Origin: Dyadobacter jejuensis
GTDB taxonomy: Bacteria > Bacteroidota > Bacteroidia > Cytophagales > Spirosomataceae
Length of the DNA stretch: 64,000 nt
Direction of reading: 5' to 3'
Assembly (NCBI RefSeq): GCF_003149085.1
Contig: NZ_QGDT01000002.1
Location: 310,001 to 374,000 of the forward strand
The notes under the pieces are model-generated. The model ran no database searches, had not been told where the DNA came from, and was given only the letters and a program-made list of their open reading frames with translations. Every line of letters starts with the position of its first letter. Position 1 is the first letter of the stretch. Shown piece after piece: positions 9,085 through 19,772 of this stretch. The position numbers and the translations under genes are program-made.

Positions 9085-9279
9085 ACGCACAAAGTAAGGT
9101 TTTATAGGCTAAATAGAATGCCCGAAGGCATAAAACTTCGGGGGGCACATATGGTTTAACGCTTCGTAAGACCATTTTGAGCGACCATCCGGGTCCAGAT
9201 ATTCGGGTGGTCGCCGTATTAATTGAACCCGTTTCCAAGTCAATCCAATTCCTAGGAACGCTTTCACCGAAAAAATCTG

Positions 9280-9287
9280 TAATTTTG
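9280..9287 (+). promoter_or_regulatory. Bacteroidota -7 promoter box (TAATTTTG) for ileS
   Basis: An exact TAnnTTTG match 77 bases ahead of the ileS ATG. No clear -33 TTTG. The leader of about 70 nt shows no T-box-like features. Confidence 0.45.
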
Positions 9288-9364
9288 CGGACTTAAATAG
9301 AAACGAGCCAACTACCAAATTTGTTTAAAGCCAGTCAGCAAGTGCTGCTAGCAAACGATAGATT

Positions 9365-12300
9365 ATGAAATACAATGCCTATAAGAATCTGAGTTACTCA
9401 CAAGTGGGTGATGAGGTGCTAAAGTTTTGGAAAGATCAGCGCATATTCGAAGCATCGGTAGACCTACGGGAAGGCGCCCCCGGATTTACATTTTTCGAAG
9501 GCCCTCCGTCTGCCAATGGCACGCCAGGGATTCACCATGTTATGGCCCGCACCATCAAAGATATTTTTTGCCGGTACAAGACCCTTCAAGGTTTTCAGGT
9601 AAAACGTAAAGGAGGCTGGGACACCCACGGTTTACCCGTTGAGCTGCAAGTTGAAAAAGAGCTGGGCATTACCAAAGAAGATATAGGCAAGACCATCTCC
9701 GTTGCGGAATATAACGATCGCTGCCGACAGACGGTCATGAAGTTCACCGACCAGTGGAATGACCTTACCGAAAAAATGGGCTATTGGGTAGACTTGGATG
9801 ACCCCTATATCACCTACAAAAACGAGTATATCGAGAGCTTGTGGAGCCTATTAAAGCGACTTTACGACAAGGGACTGCTCTATAAGGGTTATACCATACA
9901 GCCCTATTCTCCTGCAGCTGGAACCGGACTTTCGTCTCACGAACTAAACATGCCCGGTACGTATCAAGACGTGAAGGACACCACCATCGTGGCCATGTTC
10001 AAGGTAGAAGACAGCGCCAGCCATGCTATTTTTGCTCCTTTTGCCTCGGAAGACATCCGTATCCTGGCTTGGACGACTACCCCATGGACGCTCCCCGCTA
10101 ACTCCGCCCTTACCGTAGGTGCAGGGATCAGCTATGTGTTGGTACGGACCTTCAACCCCTACACTTTCGAACCCGTTGCCGTAGTATTGGCCAAGGATTT
10201 GGTAGGAAAGTATTTTTCGGAAAAAGGCCGGGATGGAGACTTTGAGGCCTATGCCGATAGCAACAAAAAAATCCTTCCCTGGACCATCCTTACCGAATTC
10301 AAAGGTATAGAATTGGAAGGAATCACTTATGAACAGCTGATGCCGCTGGTAAAACCCGAGAAAGGACCTACCGGAAAGTCGGCTTTCCAGGTAATATTGG
10401 GCGACTTCGTCACCACCGAAGATGGTACCGGGGTCGTACATACCTCTCCTACCTTCGGGGCCGATGACTTCCGGGTAGCACAGGCCAATGGCATACCGGC
10501 TATTATGGTCCGTGACGAGAATGGAAAAGAGGTACCCATCGTGGACCGCCAGGGTAAGTTCGTAAAGGAAATGGGCATATATGCGGGGAAATACGTAAAG
10601 CCGGAGTACTATTCGGCCGAGGTTCAGGCAGACCCGGACTTTAAGCCCACCGATGTGCTTATCGCCATTCAGCTCAAAGAAGAAGGCAAGGCTTTTAAAG
10701 TAGAAAAATACGAGCACCCGTACCCCCACTGTTGGCGTACCGACAAGCCCGTGTTGTACTATCCTTTGGACAGCTGGTTCATCAAAACTACCGCCATGAA
10801 AGATCGGCTGGTGGAGCTCAATAAAACCATTAACTGGAAGCCTGAAAGCACCGGAACGGGTCGTTTTGGCAACTGGCTGGAAAACCTGGTGGACTGGAAC
10901 TTGTCTCGTTCACGGTATTGGGGTACTCCCCTGCCCATTTGGCGCAACGACCGTGGCGAGGAAATCTGTGTCGGCTCCATTGACGAGCTAAAACTACTCC
11001 TCGAACGATCCATAACCTCCGAACACCTTACCAGGGAGCAGGCCCTACATAATTCGGAGTATTTGCAGAAATTGCAGAGTGGAGATTTCGACCTTCACCG
11101 CCCCTATGTGGACACCATCTGCTTGGTATCCAAATCGGGCCATTTGCTCTTCCGGGAGCCCGACCTGATAGACGTTTGGTTCGACTCCGGTGCCATGCCT
11201 TATGCCCAATGGCACTACCCATTCGAGAACCAGGAGATATTCAACGAAAGCTATCCCGCCGACTTTATTTCGGAAGGGGTGGATCAGACCCGTGGGTGGT
11301 TCTTTACCCTCCATGCCATTGCCGGTATGCTTTTCGACTCGGTAGCCTTCAAAAATGTCGTTTCTACCGGATTGGTGCTAGACAAAAATGGCAACAAGAT
11401 GTCCAAACGCCTCGGCAACGCCGTCGACCCTTTCGAAACCATCGGCAAATATGGCCCCGATGCCACCCGTTGGTATATGATCACCAATGCCGAACCTTGG
11501 GACAACCTTAAGTTCAACATAGATGGTATTGGAGAGGTACAACGAAAATTCTTCGGCACCCTTTTCAACACCTATAACTTCTTCGCCTTATACGCCAACC
11601 TGGACGGTTACGTATTCGATGAAAGCAAGTCTATCTCCATAGAAAAACGTACCGAGCTTGATCGCTGGATCCTATCCAAGCTGAACACGCTGATCGACCA
11701 GGTAACGACCCAATATGAAGATTATAACCCCACCAAAGCGGGTCGACTCATCCAGGACTTCGTCACCGACCAATTGTCTAACTGGTATATCCGGCTCAAC
11801 CGGCGTCGGTTCTGGAACCCTTCGCAACAGCAGGGCACCCAGCTGACCGACGACAAAGTAGCGGCTTACGAAACCCTGCAACATTGCTTGGTGACGGTGG
11901 CGCAGCTGATGTCGCCCATCGCTCCTTTCTTCGGTGATTGGCTCTATAAAAACCTGACCGATGGATTGAGAGAATCGGCCAAGACGGCGAAAAGTCCTTT
12001 CCGTTTCGACTCGGTGCACCTCACCTTGTTCAGCGAAATAAAAAGGGATGAAATCGATCAGGATTTGGAAACCTCCATGCAGCTGGCACAGTCTATCAGC
12101 TCCTTGGTGCACTCCATCCGTAAAGGGAACAAACTGAAGGTACGCCAGCCCCTTTCAAAAATATTGATCCCGGTATTGAACCCTGAAATCGAAAGGCAAA
12201 TCGAACAGGTAAAATCCATCATTCTGAATGAAGTAAATGTCAAAAACATCGAATTCGTACAGGATGACAGCGGGGTGATCAAAAAGAAAATCAAACCAAA

Positions 12301-12811
12301 CTTCAAGACCTTAGGCCCTAAGTTTGGCCCTAAGATGAAAGAAGTAGCGGCCGCCATTAACGGTATGGGCGAAGCAGACATCAAGACCATAGAAACCCAA
12401 GGTCTTATTGCGCTAAGCTGTCCTTCGGGCCCCATAGAGGTGAGCATTGCCGATGTGGAGATCGTTGCCGAGGATGTACCAGGATGGTTGGTAGCCAGCG
12501 AAGACGGCCTTACCGTAGCTTTGGACATCAGCGTCTCCGACGACCTTCGCAAGGAGGGTATCGCCAGGGACTTTGTAAACCGGGTACAGAACTTACGTAA
12601 GGATTCGGGCTTCGATGTCGTAGACAAGATCAAGATCTATCTCCAGGATTCGGACAGCCTACTTTCGGAAGCCGTGTCGACCCATGCCAGCTACATCCAA
12701 CAGGAGGTACAGGCCCAGGAGCTACATATCGTGACCGACCTTAACGGGGAGGCTACTTCTATTGAGATGGACGAGTTCGTTCTACTCCTAAAGCTGGAAG
12801 TGATTCGATAG
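9365..12811 (+). CDS. ileS: Isoleucine--tRNA ligase
   Basis: 1148 residues, longer than the roughly 940 of E. coli IleS and typical of the Bacteroidota form. The class I signature appears as GPPSANGTPGIHHVMA (residues 46-61) and KMSKR in GNKMSKRLGN near residue 678. The editing domain lies between them, with TTPWTLPANSAL. The anticodon-binding domain follows (NWYIRLNRRRFW). It charges tRNA-Ile with isoleucine and hydrolyses Val-tRNA-Ile. It is a single-gene unit with a -7 box upstream and a strong terminator downstream. Confidence 0.97.
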   Translation: MKYNAYKNLSYSQVGDEVLKFWKDQRIFEASVDLREGAPGFTFFEGPPSANGTPGIHHVMARTIKDIFCRYKTLQGFQVKRKGGWDTHGLPVELQVEKELGITKEDIGKTISVAEYNDRCRQTVMKFTDQWNDLTEKMGYWVDLDDPYITYKNEYIESLWSLLKRLYDKGLLYKGYTIQPYSPAAGTGLSSHELNMPGTYQDVKDTTIVAMFKVEDSASHAIFAPFASEDIRILAWTTTPWTLPANSALTVGAGISYVLVRTFNPYTFEPVAVVLAKDLVGKYFSEKGRDGDFEAYADSNKKILPWTILTEFKGIELEGITYEQLMPLVKPEKGPTGKSAFQVILGDFVTTEDGTGVVHTSPTFGADDFRVAQANGIPAIMVRDENGKEVPIVDRQGKFVKEMGIYAGKYVKPEYYSAEVQADPDFKPTDVLIAIQLKEEGKAFKVEKYEHPYPHCWRTDKPVLYYPLDSWFIKTTAMKDRLVELNKTINWKPESTGTGRFGNWLENLVDWNLSRSRYWGTPLPIWRNDRGEEICVGSIDELKLLLERSITSEHLTREQALHNSEYLQKLQSGDFDLHRPYVDTICLVSKSGHLLFREPDLIDVWFDSGAMPYAQWHYPFENQEIFNESYPADFISEGVDQTRGWFFTLHAIAGMLFDSVAFKNVVSTGLVLDKNGNKMSKRLGNAVDPFETIGKYGPDATRWYMITNAEPWDNLKFNIDGIGEVQRKFFGTLFNTYNFFALYANLDGYVFDESKSISIEKRTELDRWILSKLNTLIDQVTTQYEDYNPTKAGRLIQDFVTDQLSNWYIRLNRRRFWNPSQQQGTQLTDDKVAAYETLQHCLVTVAQLMSPIAPFFGDWLYKNLTDGLRESAKTAKSPFRFDSVHLTLFSEIKRDEIDQDLETSMQLAQSISSLVHSIRKGNKLKVRQPLSKILIPVLNPEIERQIEQVKSIILNEVNVKNIEFVQDDSGVIKKKIKPNFKTLGPKFGPKMKEVAAAINGMGEADIKTIETQGLIALSCPSGPIEVSIADVEIVAEDVPGWLVASEDGLTVALDISVSDDLRKEGIARDFVNRVQNLRKDSGFDVVDKIKIYLQDSDSLLSEAVSTHASYIQQEVQAQELHIVTDLNGEATSIEMDEFVLLLKLEVIR

Positions 12812-12836
12812 AAAAACCTTATTTTACCTATTTAAA

Positions 12837-12868
12837 CGTGCTGATTCGGTGAGTCAGCACGTTTTTTT
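12837..12868 (+). terminator. Rho-independent terminator of ileS
   Basis: Perfect 8-bp stem CGTGCTGA/TCAGCACG (12837-12844, 12854-12861) with a 9-base loop and seven Ts (12862-12868), 25 bases after the ileS stop. Confidence 0.88.
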
Positions 12869-13024
12869 GTGGCTTCAAAACGCCAATCACCACAGCTACT
12901 GCAACCCAACGGATCGACCCGTGGAGCTAATCGAAGCTTAGCTATAATTTTTACTACTACAATTTATTGAAAAATTCCTGTTTTTATCTATATTTAAAAA
13001 ACCAGACTTAAACTGTTTCCCGCT

Positions 13025-13804
13025 ATGCATCTTAGAAATTCGAATGTATTGATTACTGGAGGAGCCTCAGGATTGGGAGAGGCCACTGCCCGCCTGGCTT
13101 TACACCATGGAGCCAGGGTATGCATCGTCGACCTAGACGAACTTGGCAAAAAAACTATAGAACATAAGTACCATGACCGGTTCCTATCCATCATTGCGGA
13201 CGTAACCAGCGAAACGGACATCAAGTTGGCCATGGAGGAAATGGTGGCCAAGTTTGGCTCTATCGATGTAGTGGTCAACTGTGCGGGCATAGCACCTGTA
13301 GGAAAGACCGTCGGCAAACAGGATGGAATATATGGCCCACACGATTTGGCGCTATTCGAAAAAACCGTAAAAATTAATCTATTCGGAAGTTTTAATGTAG
13401 CCCGCCTTACGGCCTTTGCCATGGAGCAAAACCCCACCAACGAATGCGGCGAACGGGGAGTCATCATTCATACCTCCTCCATTGCCGCTTATGACGGGCA
13501 AATGGGCCAGATAGCCTATGCTGCCAGCAAGGGGGCCATTGCGAGCATGACCCTGCCCATGGCCCGCGACCTTTCCCGAGCGGGCATTCGGGTGATGACC
13601 ATCGCTCCCGGTCTTTTTGAGACCCCACTCCTAGCCAGCCTCCCCCGCGAGGCCCGCCAGTCGCTGGGGCAGCAAGTTCCTTTCCCTGCACGCCTCGGCA
13701 AACCCGCCGAATATGCCCTGCTCGTAAAGGCCATCGTGGAAAACCCCATGCTCAATGGAGAGGTGATACGCCTCGATGGAGCCCTTAGGATGGGGCCTCG
13801 GTAA
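13025..13804 (+). CDS. SDR family, type II 3-hydroxyacyl-CoA dehydrogenase-like
   Basis: 259 residues. Cofactor motif TGGASGLGEATA (residues 11-22), NCAG, catalytic Ser in TSSIAAYDGQMGQ and Tyr-Lys in YAASKG. The segment DGQMGQIAYAASKGAIAS and the C-terminus NGEVIRLDGALRM match the HSD17B10/3-hydroxyacyl-CoA dehydrogenase type 2 branch of SDRs, in which NAD-linked oxidation of 3-hydroxyacyl-CoA is known. It stands alone; no beta-oxidation partners are adjacent. Subfamily assignment is by motif resemblance. Confidence 0.85.
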   Translation: MHLRNSNVLITGGASGLGEATARLALHHGARVCIVDLDELGKKTIEHKYHDRFLSIIADVTSETDIKLAMEEMVAKFGSIDVVVNCAGIAPVGKTVGKQDGIYGPHDLALFEKTVKINLFGSFNVARLTAFAMEQNPTNECGERGVIIHTSSIAAYDGQMGQIAYAASKGAIASMTLPMARDLSRAGIRVMTIAPGLFETPLLASLPREARQSLGQQVPFPARLGKPAEYALLVKAIVENPMLNGEVIRLDGALRMGPR

Positions 13805-14025
13805 GAAGAGCCGAATGGATTTTTCCCCGTATATATTTACCATTTTTAGCATCAATATTACCTTTACTTAAAGCACTGATTTCTATTACCTTGCATAGGT
13901 AATTAATCATTCCTAAAGTAATATGGCTAAAGGAGACCTTGGTCGATAGATGGTATGAATTTCGGATGTTAAATTGGCCAAACTATGAAAAAAAGACCCG
14001 AATAAGTAATTTTCGGCCCAAGTTT

Positions 14026-14078
14026 AAGCAGCAATCGGTGCAAACTGAACCATAATCAGTTTGCACCGATTGCTGCTT
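14026..14078. repeat. Long perfect inverted repeat (23-bp arms)
   Basis: Arms 14026-14048 and 14056-14078 are exact reverse complements around a 7-base loop (ACCATAA). The inner part reads GTGCAAACTGA and its complement. There is no T-run on either flank and no obvious target duplication, so neither a standard terminator nor an intact MITE is shown. It lies 220 bases after the SDR gene and over 600 before susC. Confidence 0.75.
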
Positions 14079-14443
14079 TATAGCCTATCCGAAAAAGAAT
14101 ACCTACACAAATAAACCTCTAGAACACGCCTTTCCCCCCCCGACAACCTGCCAAGTGACCCAAGCCAAGGGAAGCAGGCACCGTCTCCACCATGCCTGCT
14201 CCGTCCCTATAGGATTCCATAAAATCTCTAAAATAGACTACTCTGACGGACTCAGCACGATATTTTAAAAAAATACATACCAATAGTGCAACACTAGGAA
14301 GTTAAGGAGAGTATTATCTATTCAAACAGATCGTATTTGTTTGATAGAAGCTCCCCTAACATGACCAATATCGTTATACGTGTAACTGGCCTTCGGAAAG
14401 AATTCCTTGGATGAAGTGCCCAACCCCGTTTTAACGTCTAAAC

Positions 14444-14665
14444 GCCTTTGATTTAAAAGCGGATCTCTTTTAAAACAAAGGCCGTAGCAGTCCATATACC
14501 TTATAAATTCATTACAAATGATATCTCGAAGAGATCATACCTGTCGCTCGCCATGAGCGTGACGAATCGTCGTGTCCAGTATAGACCATTCCGTTAGCCC
14601 TATTCGGCTAGGAATTGGGTTGAGACGGACTTAAACCATCGAAGAATATACCTGCAAGCCGTCTC
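14444..14665 (+). promoter_or_regulatory. Candidate structured leader upstream of susC
   Basis: Contains a 16-bp hairpin with one mismatch (14444-14459 with 14467-14482). Then come GTCGCTC/GAGCGTGAC (14543-14549, 14555-14563), a two-part hairpin (ATTCC...GGAAT and TAGCC...GGCTA, 14588-14615) and an outer pair GAGACGG/CCGTCTC (14622-14628, 14659-14665). All lie on the strand and side expected for a susC leader. Structure was judged by eye. Confidence 0.4.
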
Positions 14666-14702
14666 TATTCAGCAATTTGTAAATAATAATAGCACAAACC
14701 TT

Positions 14703-17700
14703 ATGAGAAAGTACTTCCTTCCACCCTTATTTTTATTTTTCTACCTGGCTCTATTTATTCCTTTTACAGTATTTGGAAACCCCGATTTCGGAAGAGCCAC
14801 AAGTCCATTTACCCCTGCCCGGCCCAGCCTGATCGATGTAAGTGGTACAGTCCTTTCGGCTGAAGACCGAAGTCCCATTCCCGGTGTTTCGATCATGCTA
14901 AAGGGCTCCACAATCGGAACCACCACTGATGTGTCGGGCCACTTCAATATTCAAGTGCCAGGATCGGAAGCGGTGTTGATATTCTCGTCGGTAGGATTCG
15001 TAAACCAAGAGCTGGTCGTTGGCACGCGTACCCACTTGGAGATTACCCTGGAAACCGACCAGAAGGCCCTGTCGGAGGTAGTGGTTGTGGGCTATGGTAC
15101 CCAGAAAAAGAGTCAACTGACGGGTGCGATATCATCCGTTGGGGCCAAGGAAATTGGCGAGTTACCAGTCACCAATGCACGCCAAGCCTTGCAAGGACGC
15201 GTTGCGGGGGTAGATGTGGTTCAAAACGGGAGTAACCCAGGAGCGGGGGTATCGGTTCGGATCCGTGGCCGACGCTCTATTAATGCTTCTAATGACCCCC
15301 TATATGTAGTGGATGGAATTCCGATGGCCGGTAGTATTGACGATATCAATCCCAATGATATCGCCTCCATGGAGGTACTTAAGGATGCATCGGCCACGGC
15401 CATTTACGGCTCAAGGGGGGCCAATGGGGTAGTTATCGTAACTACCAAACGGGGTACTACCGGCAAGATGAGCGTTACCTACGACGGGTATTACGGAGTA
15501 TCGAAAGAGCTCAGCAGGATCGATGTCATGAATGGAGCGGAATTTGCCGAATACAAAAGGGAATCGCGCCGGGCAGTGGGAACCTATGACGACTCCGATC
15601 CTACGGCTGCCGATTTAAAACTGTTTTCCGCCGTAGAGCTCGAAGGTATTGCCGAGGGGCGCAGTACCGACTACCAGGACGAAATATTGCGTACTGGAAG
15701 CATTCAAAGCCACCAAATCGGTATTCAAGGCGGTTCAGAAAAAACACAATTCGCCGTATCCTCAAACTATTTCAAAGATGTGGGAATCATCAAAACGATG
15801 GACTTTACACGCTATTCTTTGCGAATAAACTTGGATCACCATATCAGCAAAAACATTAGAATTGGTATTTCTTCACTGGGCGTTTACAGTGTAAACCATG
15901 GGGCCAGCAGTTTCTTAACGTCAAGCAATGGTTTTACCCCTTTAGCGCTCACCTTGCGCGAAAACCCCCTGGGTAAGGCCTATAACGATGACGGCACACT
16001 CATTTTTCTTCCCACCGCCGATGGGCTACAGTCCAACCCGGCTTCGGAGGTAGTCAAGGGGAATAATATCGCAGAAACTGAAACGATCCGGCTATTTAAC
16101 AGCATCTATGCCGAATGGAAGATCCTGCCTAACCTAAAATACCGATTCAACTTTGGGCCTGACTTTACCGTTCAAAGCTTTGGACGCTTTTGGGGCACCT
16201 ATACCAATGACCGCAGAGGGGGCGATCCTCGTGCCTTATTGGATAAAGGACGAAGGTTCAATTATACCCTAGAAAACGTGCTAACCTATGCCAAAGTCTT
16301 CAATCAAAAACATGACCTTAATATTACCGCCCTGCATTCGGTGCAGCAGGACAATTACCAGACTTCGGGCATCAGTGTTACCGGCTTGCCCGTGGAGAGT
16401 ATGTCCTACCACAATCTAGGTGCCGCCTCGTCCATTTCCAGCGTTTCGAGTGCACTCACAGAATGGGCCTTGCAATCGTTTATGGCCAGAGTCAATTATA
16501 GCTATCAAGACAAGTATCTGTTGACAGTAACCGGCCGATATGACGGGTCATCGCGATTTGGTGTCAACACCAAATATGGTTTTTTCCCCTCTGCAGCGGT
16601 CGGCTGGAATCTCAGCGACGAGGATTTCTTAAAAACTGCAAGGTGGATATCCCAGCTCAAGCTTAGGGCTAGCTGGGGAAAAACAGGGAATACGGCCATT
16701 GATCCTTATCAAACCCAAACCTTATTGAGCCGAAGTGCGTATGCCTATCTAGCTACGGCTGCCTATGGATATGCCCCTAGCACGATTGGAAATGCCGACT
16801 TACGATGGGAATCGACGGCTTCCACCAATTTCGGGATAGACTATGCCTTTTAAAACAACCGGTTTTCAGGATCTATTGAGTATTATATTTCTCAAACCAG
16901 CGACCTGTTATTACAGGACAACCTTCCCGGAACCTCGGGCTACAGTTATGTTTTCCGAAATGTGGGAAAAACTCAAAATAAGGGAATCGAGGTCTCAATT
17001 TCTATGATCAATATCGATAAAGGGGATTTTAGGTGGAGCACGGATATTCAATGGACCAAAAACAAGGAGAAGATTGTAGAACTTGCCAATGGCAAGGTAG
17101 ACGATGTAGGCAATTCCCGCTTTATTGGTCAGCCGATTACGGCCATATATGATTACCAAAAAATAGGGATTTGGCAAGCCGATGAAGCCGACGAAGCCGC
17201 ATCCTATTCCAGGAATGTAGGCGAGATAAAAGTGGCCGATCTGAATAATGACGGTAAAATTGACGCCGATAACGACCGAACGATTATTGGCTCCCAAATA
17301 CCCGATTTTACGGCAGGGATTACCAATCGCTTTAACTACAAAAACTTCGACTTCTCTTTCTTTATTTTCACCCGCGTGGGTAGTACTATTATCAGTAGTT
17401 TTCATTCCGATTTCAATTCTCTAGCGGGTCGATACAATAACCTCGATATCGATTACTGGACGCCAACGAATCCGACTAACGAATTTCCACGCCCCAATGT
17501 TAATCAGGAATCACCCCTCAACTCCAGCACCTTACGGTACTTCAGCGGTACGTTTGTCAAAGTGAGGAATATCAACCTGGGATACAACGTTCCCGACGAC
17601 CTGACCCAAAAAATGAAAATTAGCAGCCTACGACTTTACCTGGCCGCTCAGCAGCCTTTCAACTTTTCCAAATACCGGTCCAAATACAAAGGCATTGATA

Positions 17701-17780
17701 ACGAGACCTTTGATTCTATAGGATCCGCTCAAAGCTATGCTACGCGTCAGTTTATAATAGGTGCCAACGTAAAATTTTAA
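14703..17780 (+). pseudogene. SusC/RagA family TonB-dependent receptor, interrupted by one in-frame stop
   Basis: Reads as a normal SusC of about 1025 codons: signal peptide, carboxypeptidase-regulatory-like domain (residues 45-120), TonB-box-like SEVVVVGYGTQKK, plug domain (IRGRRSINASNDPLYVVDG) and beta-barrel ending GANVKF. A TAA at 16851-16853 (codon 717) follows IDYAF. The same frame then continues without change as NNRFSGSIEYYISQTSD to 17780. The first product would lack the last third of the barrel. No frameshift is needed, so one base change, natural or a sequence error, explains it. The adjacent susD is intact. The intact form would import a glycan with SusD. Confidence 0.88.
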
Positions 17781-17792
17781 TTGATCAAACTT

Positions 17793-19457
17793 ATGAAAGC
17801 GAAATTTAAGCTGTTTTTATACCTAACCCTTCTATGGGGTGTTGCCGGATGTAGTCAAATCCTAGACGAAGTCCCCGTATCACAAGTTGGTAGCCAATAC
17901 TACAATTCACTGGCGGGCTTTGAGGGAGGCGTCAATGCTGTGTATACTTCCATGCGAAGTTATTATGGAGCGGAGGTCAGTACGAACCTATCCGTCTTTG
18001 GAACCGATACCTACACCAATGGATCCGACGGCAGTTACAAATATATGAATCAATACACGGCCTCGTTCGGGTCCAATGTATCTATCTTAACCAATTTATG
18101 GAATAGTTTGTATTCAGGAATCAATACCGCTAATATCCTGATTGACCTGGCCAATACCGATGGTGTAACGGGATTGAGTGAGGCAGCAAAAAACCAACGG
18201 ATTGCAGAACTAAAGTTCCTAAGGGCCCATGCGTATTTTTTATTGACCCAAAACTGGGGAAATATAGCCATCAGCGTCAACGGAATAACGAATCCGACCA
18301 AGGACTTCACCAAAGCGACAGTAGCGGAGGTTTATGCCGTTATTTTGGCCGATTTGATAGCCGCACTTCCCTACCTGCCCACCACAGTAGGTAATGCAGA
18401 TTATGGACGTGCTACCCAAGGCGCCTGTGAGCATATGCTAGCGAAAGTATACCTCACCAAAGCCACCTCGGAGGCAGCCGAAAGCACCGACTTCGAAAAT
18501 GCCGCCACTTATTCCTCCCATGTGATTAACAACTATTCCTATGCCTTACAAAGCGACTATGCGCTGGTTCATGATCAGTCCAACCAGCAAAATAGTGAGA
18601 TCATTTGGGCGGTACAGTATTCTAATGATGTACTCACCAATGGGTCAGGTAATATGACGCATTTATTTTTCTTAATGGAATATGACGTGCAGGCGGGGAT
18701 GATACGCGATATCGCCAACGGTAGACCCTGGAAGCGATACCGGCCCACCGACTATTTGCTCAATGTAATCTTTAACCCCGCCGATCGCAGTAAGGATTCC
18801 AGGTTTAAGAAGTCCTTTAAAGATACCTGGCTGTCAAACAGTCCAGGGACCTTTACTTCAGGACTATTCGACAACACCAAGACCAGCGTAACGTTTGCAT
18901 CAGGCGACACGGCCATTTATATCCCGGGAATAGAATGGACCGTAGAGCAGCGTGCAGCTAAAAAATTCCAGGTGTTGGTTCCGAGCCTCTACCAAGCTAA
19001 CTTATATCCGACCCTGAGTAAGTATTTGGATCCACTAAGGCCTGAAATAGGTACCAGTGCAGGAAGTCGGGATGTATTTGTGGCCCGACTCGCAGATACC
19101 TATCTGATACTGGCCGAAGCAAATATTAAGCTCGGCAGAAGTCAACAGGCAGCAGATGCCATCAATATGATACGCCGCCGGGCGGCATGGAGCGGCATGG
19201 AAAGTGAGATGGAAATTACAGCATCCGATGCGACCATGGAATTTTTGATGCAGGAACGCGAACGTGAACTATCTGGTGAGCTTTCACGCTGGTACGATCT
19301 GAAACGTTGGGGCGTACTGGTTAGCCAAGTGCAGGCTTACAACCCCGACGGTGCGGCAGGCATCCAATCTTACCATAACCTTCGCCCCATTCCTCAAACT
19401 CAAATAGACCGTACCGAGGGCACATCTACCAATTTCCCTCAAAATCCTGGATACTAA
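17793..19457 (+). CDS. SusD/RagB family nutrient-binding outer-membrane lipoprotein
   Basis: 554 residues from the ATG at 17793; a TTG 12 bases upstream overlaps the preceding gene's end and is less likely. The lipoprotein signal has a lipobox ending at Cys20 (WGVAGC). TPR-like helices carry family segments ELKFLRAHAYFLL and, near the C-terminus, RERELSGELSRWYDLKRWG. SusD proteins cap SusC receptors and bind glycan at the surface. It starts just after the interrupted susC and belongs to the same transcript. The SusC break would leave this lid without a barrel unless the stop is an error. Confidence 0.93.
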   Translation: MKAKFKLFLYLTLLWGVAGCSQILDEVPVSQVGSQYYNSLAGFEGGVNAVYTSMRSYYGAEVSTNLSVFGTDTYTNGSDGSYKYMNQYTASFGSNVSILTNLWNSLYSGINTANILIDLANTDGVTGLSEAAKNQRIAELKFLRAHAYFLLTQNWGNIAISVNGITNPTKDFTKATVAEVYAVILADLIAALPYLPTTVGNADYGRATQGACEHMLAKVYLTKATSEAAESTDFENAATYSSHVINNYSYALQSDYALVHDQSNQQNSEIIWAVQYSNDVLTNGSGNMTHLFFLMEYDVQAGMIRDIANGRPWKRYRPTDYLLNVIFNPADRSKDSRFKKSFKDTWLSNSPGTFTSGLFDNTKTSVTFASGDTAIYIPGIEWTVEQRAAKKFQVLVPSLYQANLYPTLSKYLDPLRPEIGTSAGSRDVFVARLADTYLILAEANIKLGRSQQAADAINMIRRRAAWSGMESEMEITASDATMEFLMQERERELSGELSRWYDLKRWGVLVSQVQAYNPDGAAGIQSYHNLRPIPQTQIDRTEGTSTNFPQNPGY

Positions 19458-19772
19458 TCGATGCGTATCCCTAAGGGATATATCATTTGGCAATTAATAC
19501 GGGACGCCGGCTAAACGTTTATTCGATTAAGTTTTCTTACTGGCTTGCACTTTTTAAGGCAAGCCAGTTTTGTTTTTTCGGTATCCTCGATTTGCCCTAC
19601 TTTCCTCTTCTTAAAGCTATTTTTATCGTTTTATAGCGCATCTACCCCCTATTTTCTCTTGGTTTTATTCAAAAATAAACTATCATTGTATTATAACCGA
19701 TCACCCCATTCACATTTATCCGATTTTTTTGACGCTTCCCTTGGCAAGCCCTTTAAACAGTATCGTCCCAAA

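Larger units (their letters stand above)
13805..14702. other. 898-base non-coding region upstream of the susC locus
   Basis: No credible reading frame on either strand. It holds a 23-bp perfect inverted repeat (14026-14078), a second hairpin (14444-14482) and several nested hairpins between 14543 and 14665. No tRNA was recognised. Confidence 0.55.

Noticed and set aside
9944..10729. Long antisense open frame (261 codons) within ileS
   Set aside because: It runs opposite to the fully supported ileS coding frame and lacks motifs; codon structure explains it.
13805..14702. A tRNA or small protein gene in the long gap before susC
   Set aside because: No cloverleaf with a T-loop consensus and no start-to-stop frame with protein-like composition was found.
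16851..16853. Stop-codon reassignment as the cause of in-frame TAA codons
   Set aside because: TAA ends many intact genes in the window, for example atpA and galU, so it is read as stop.
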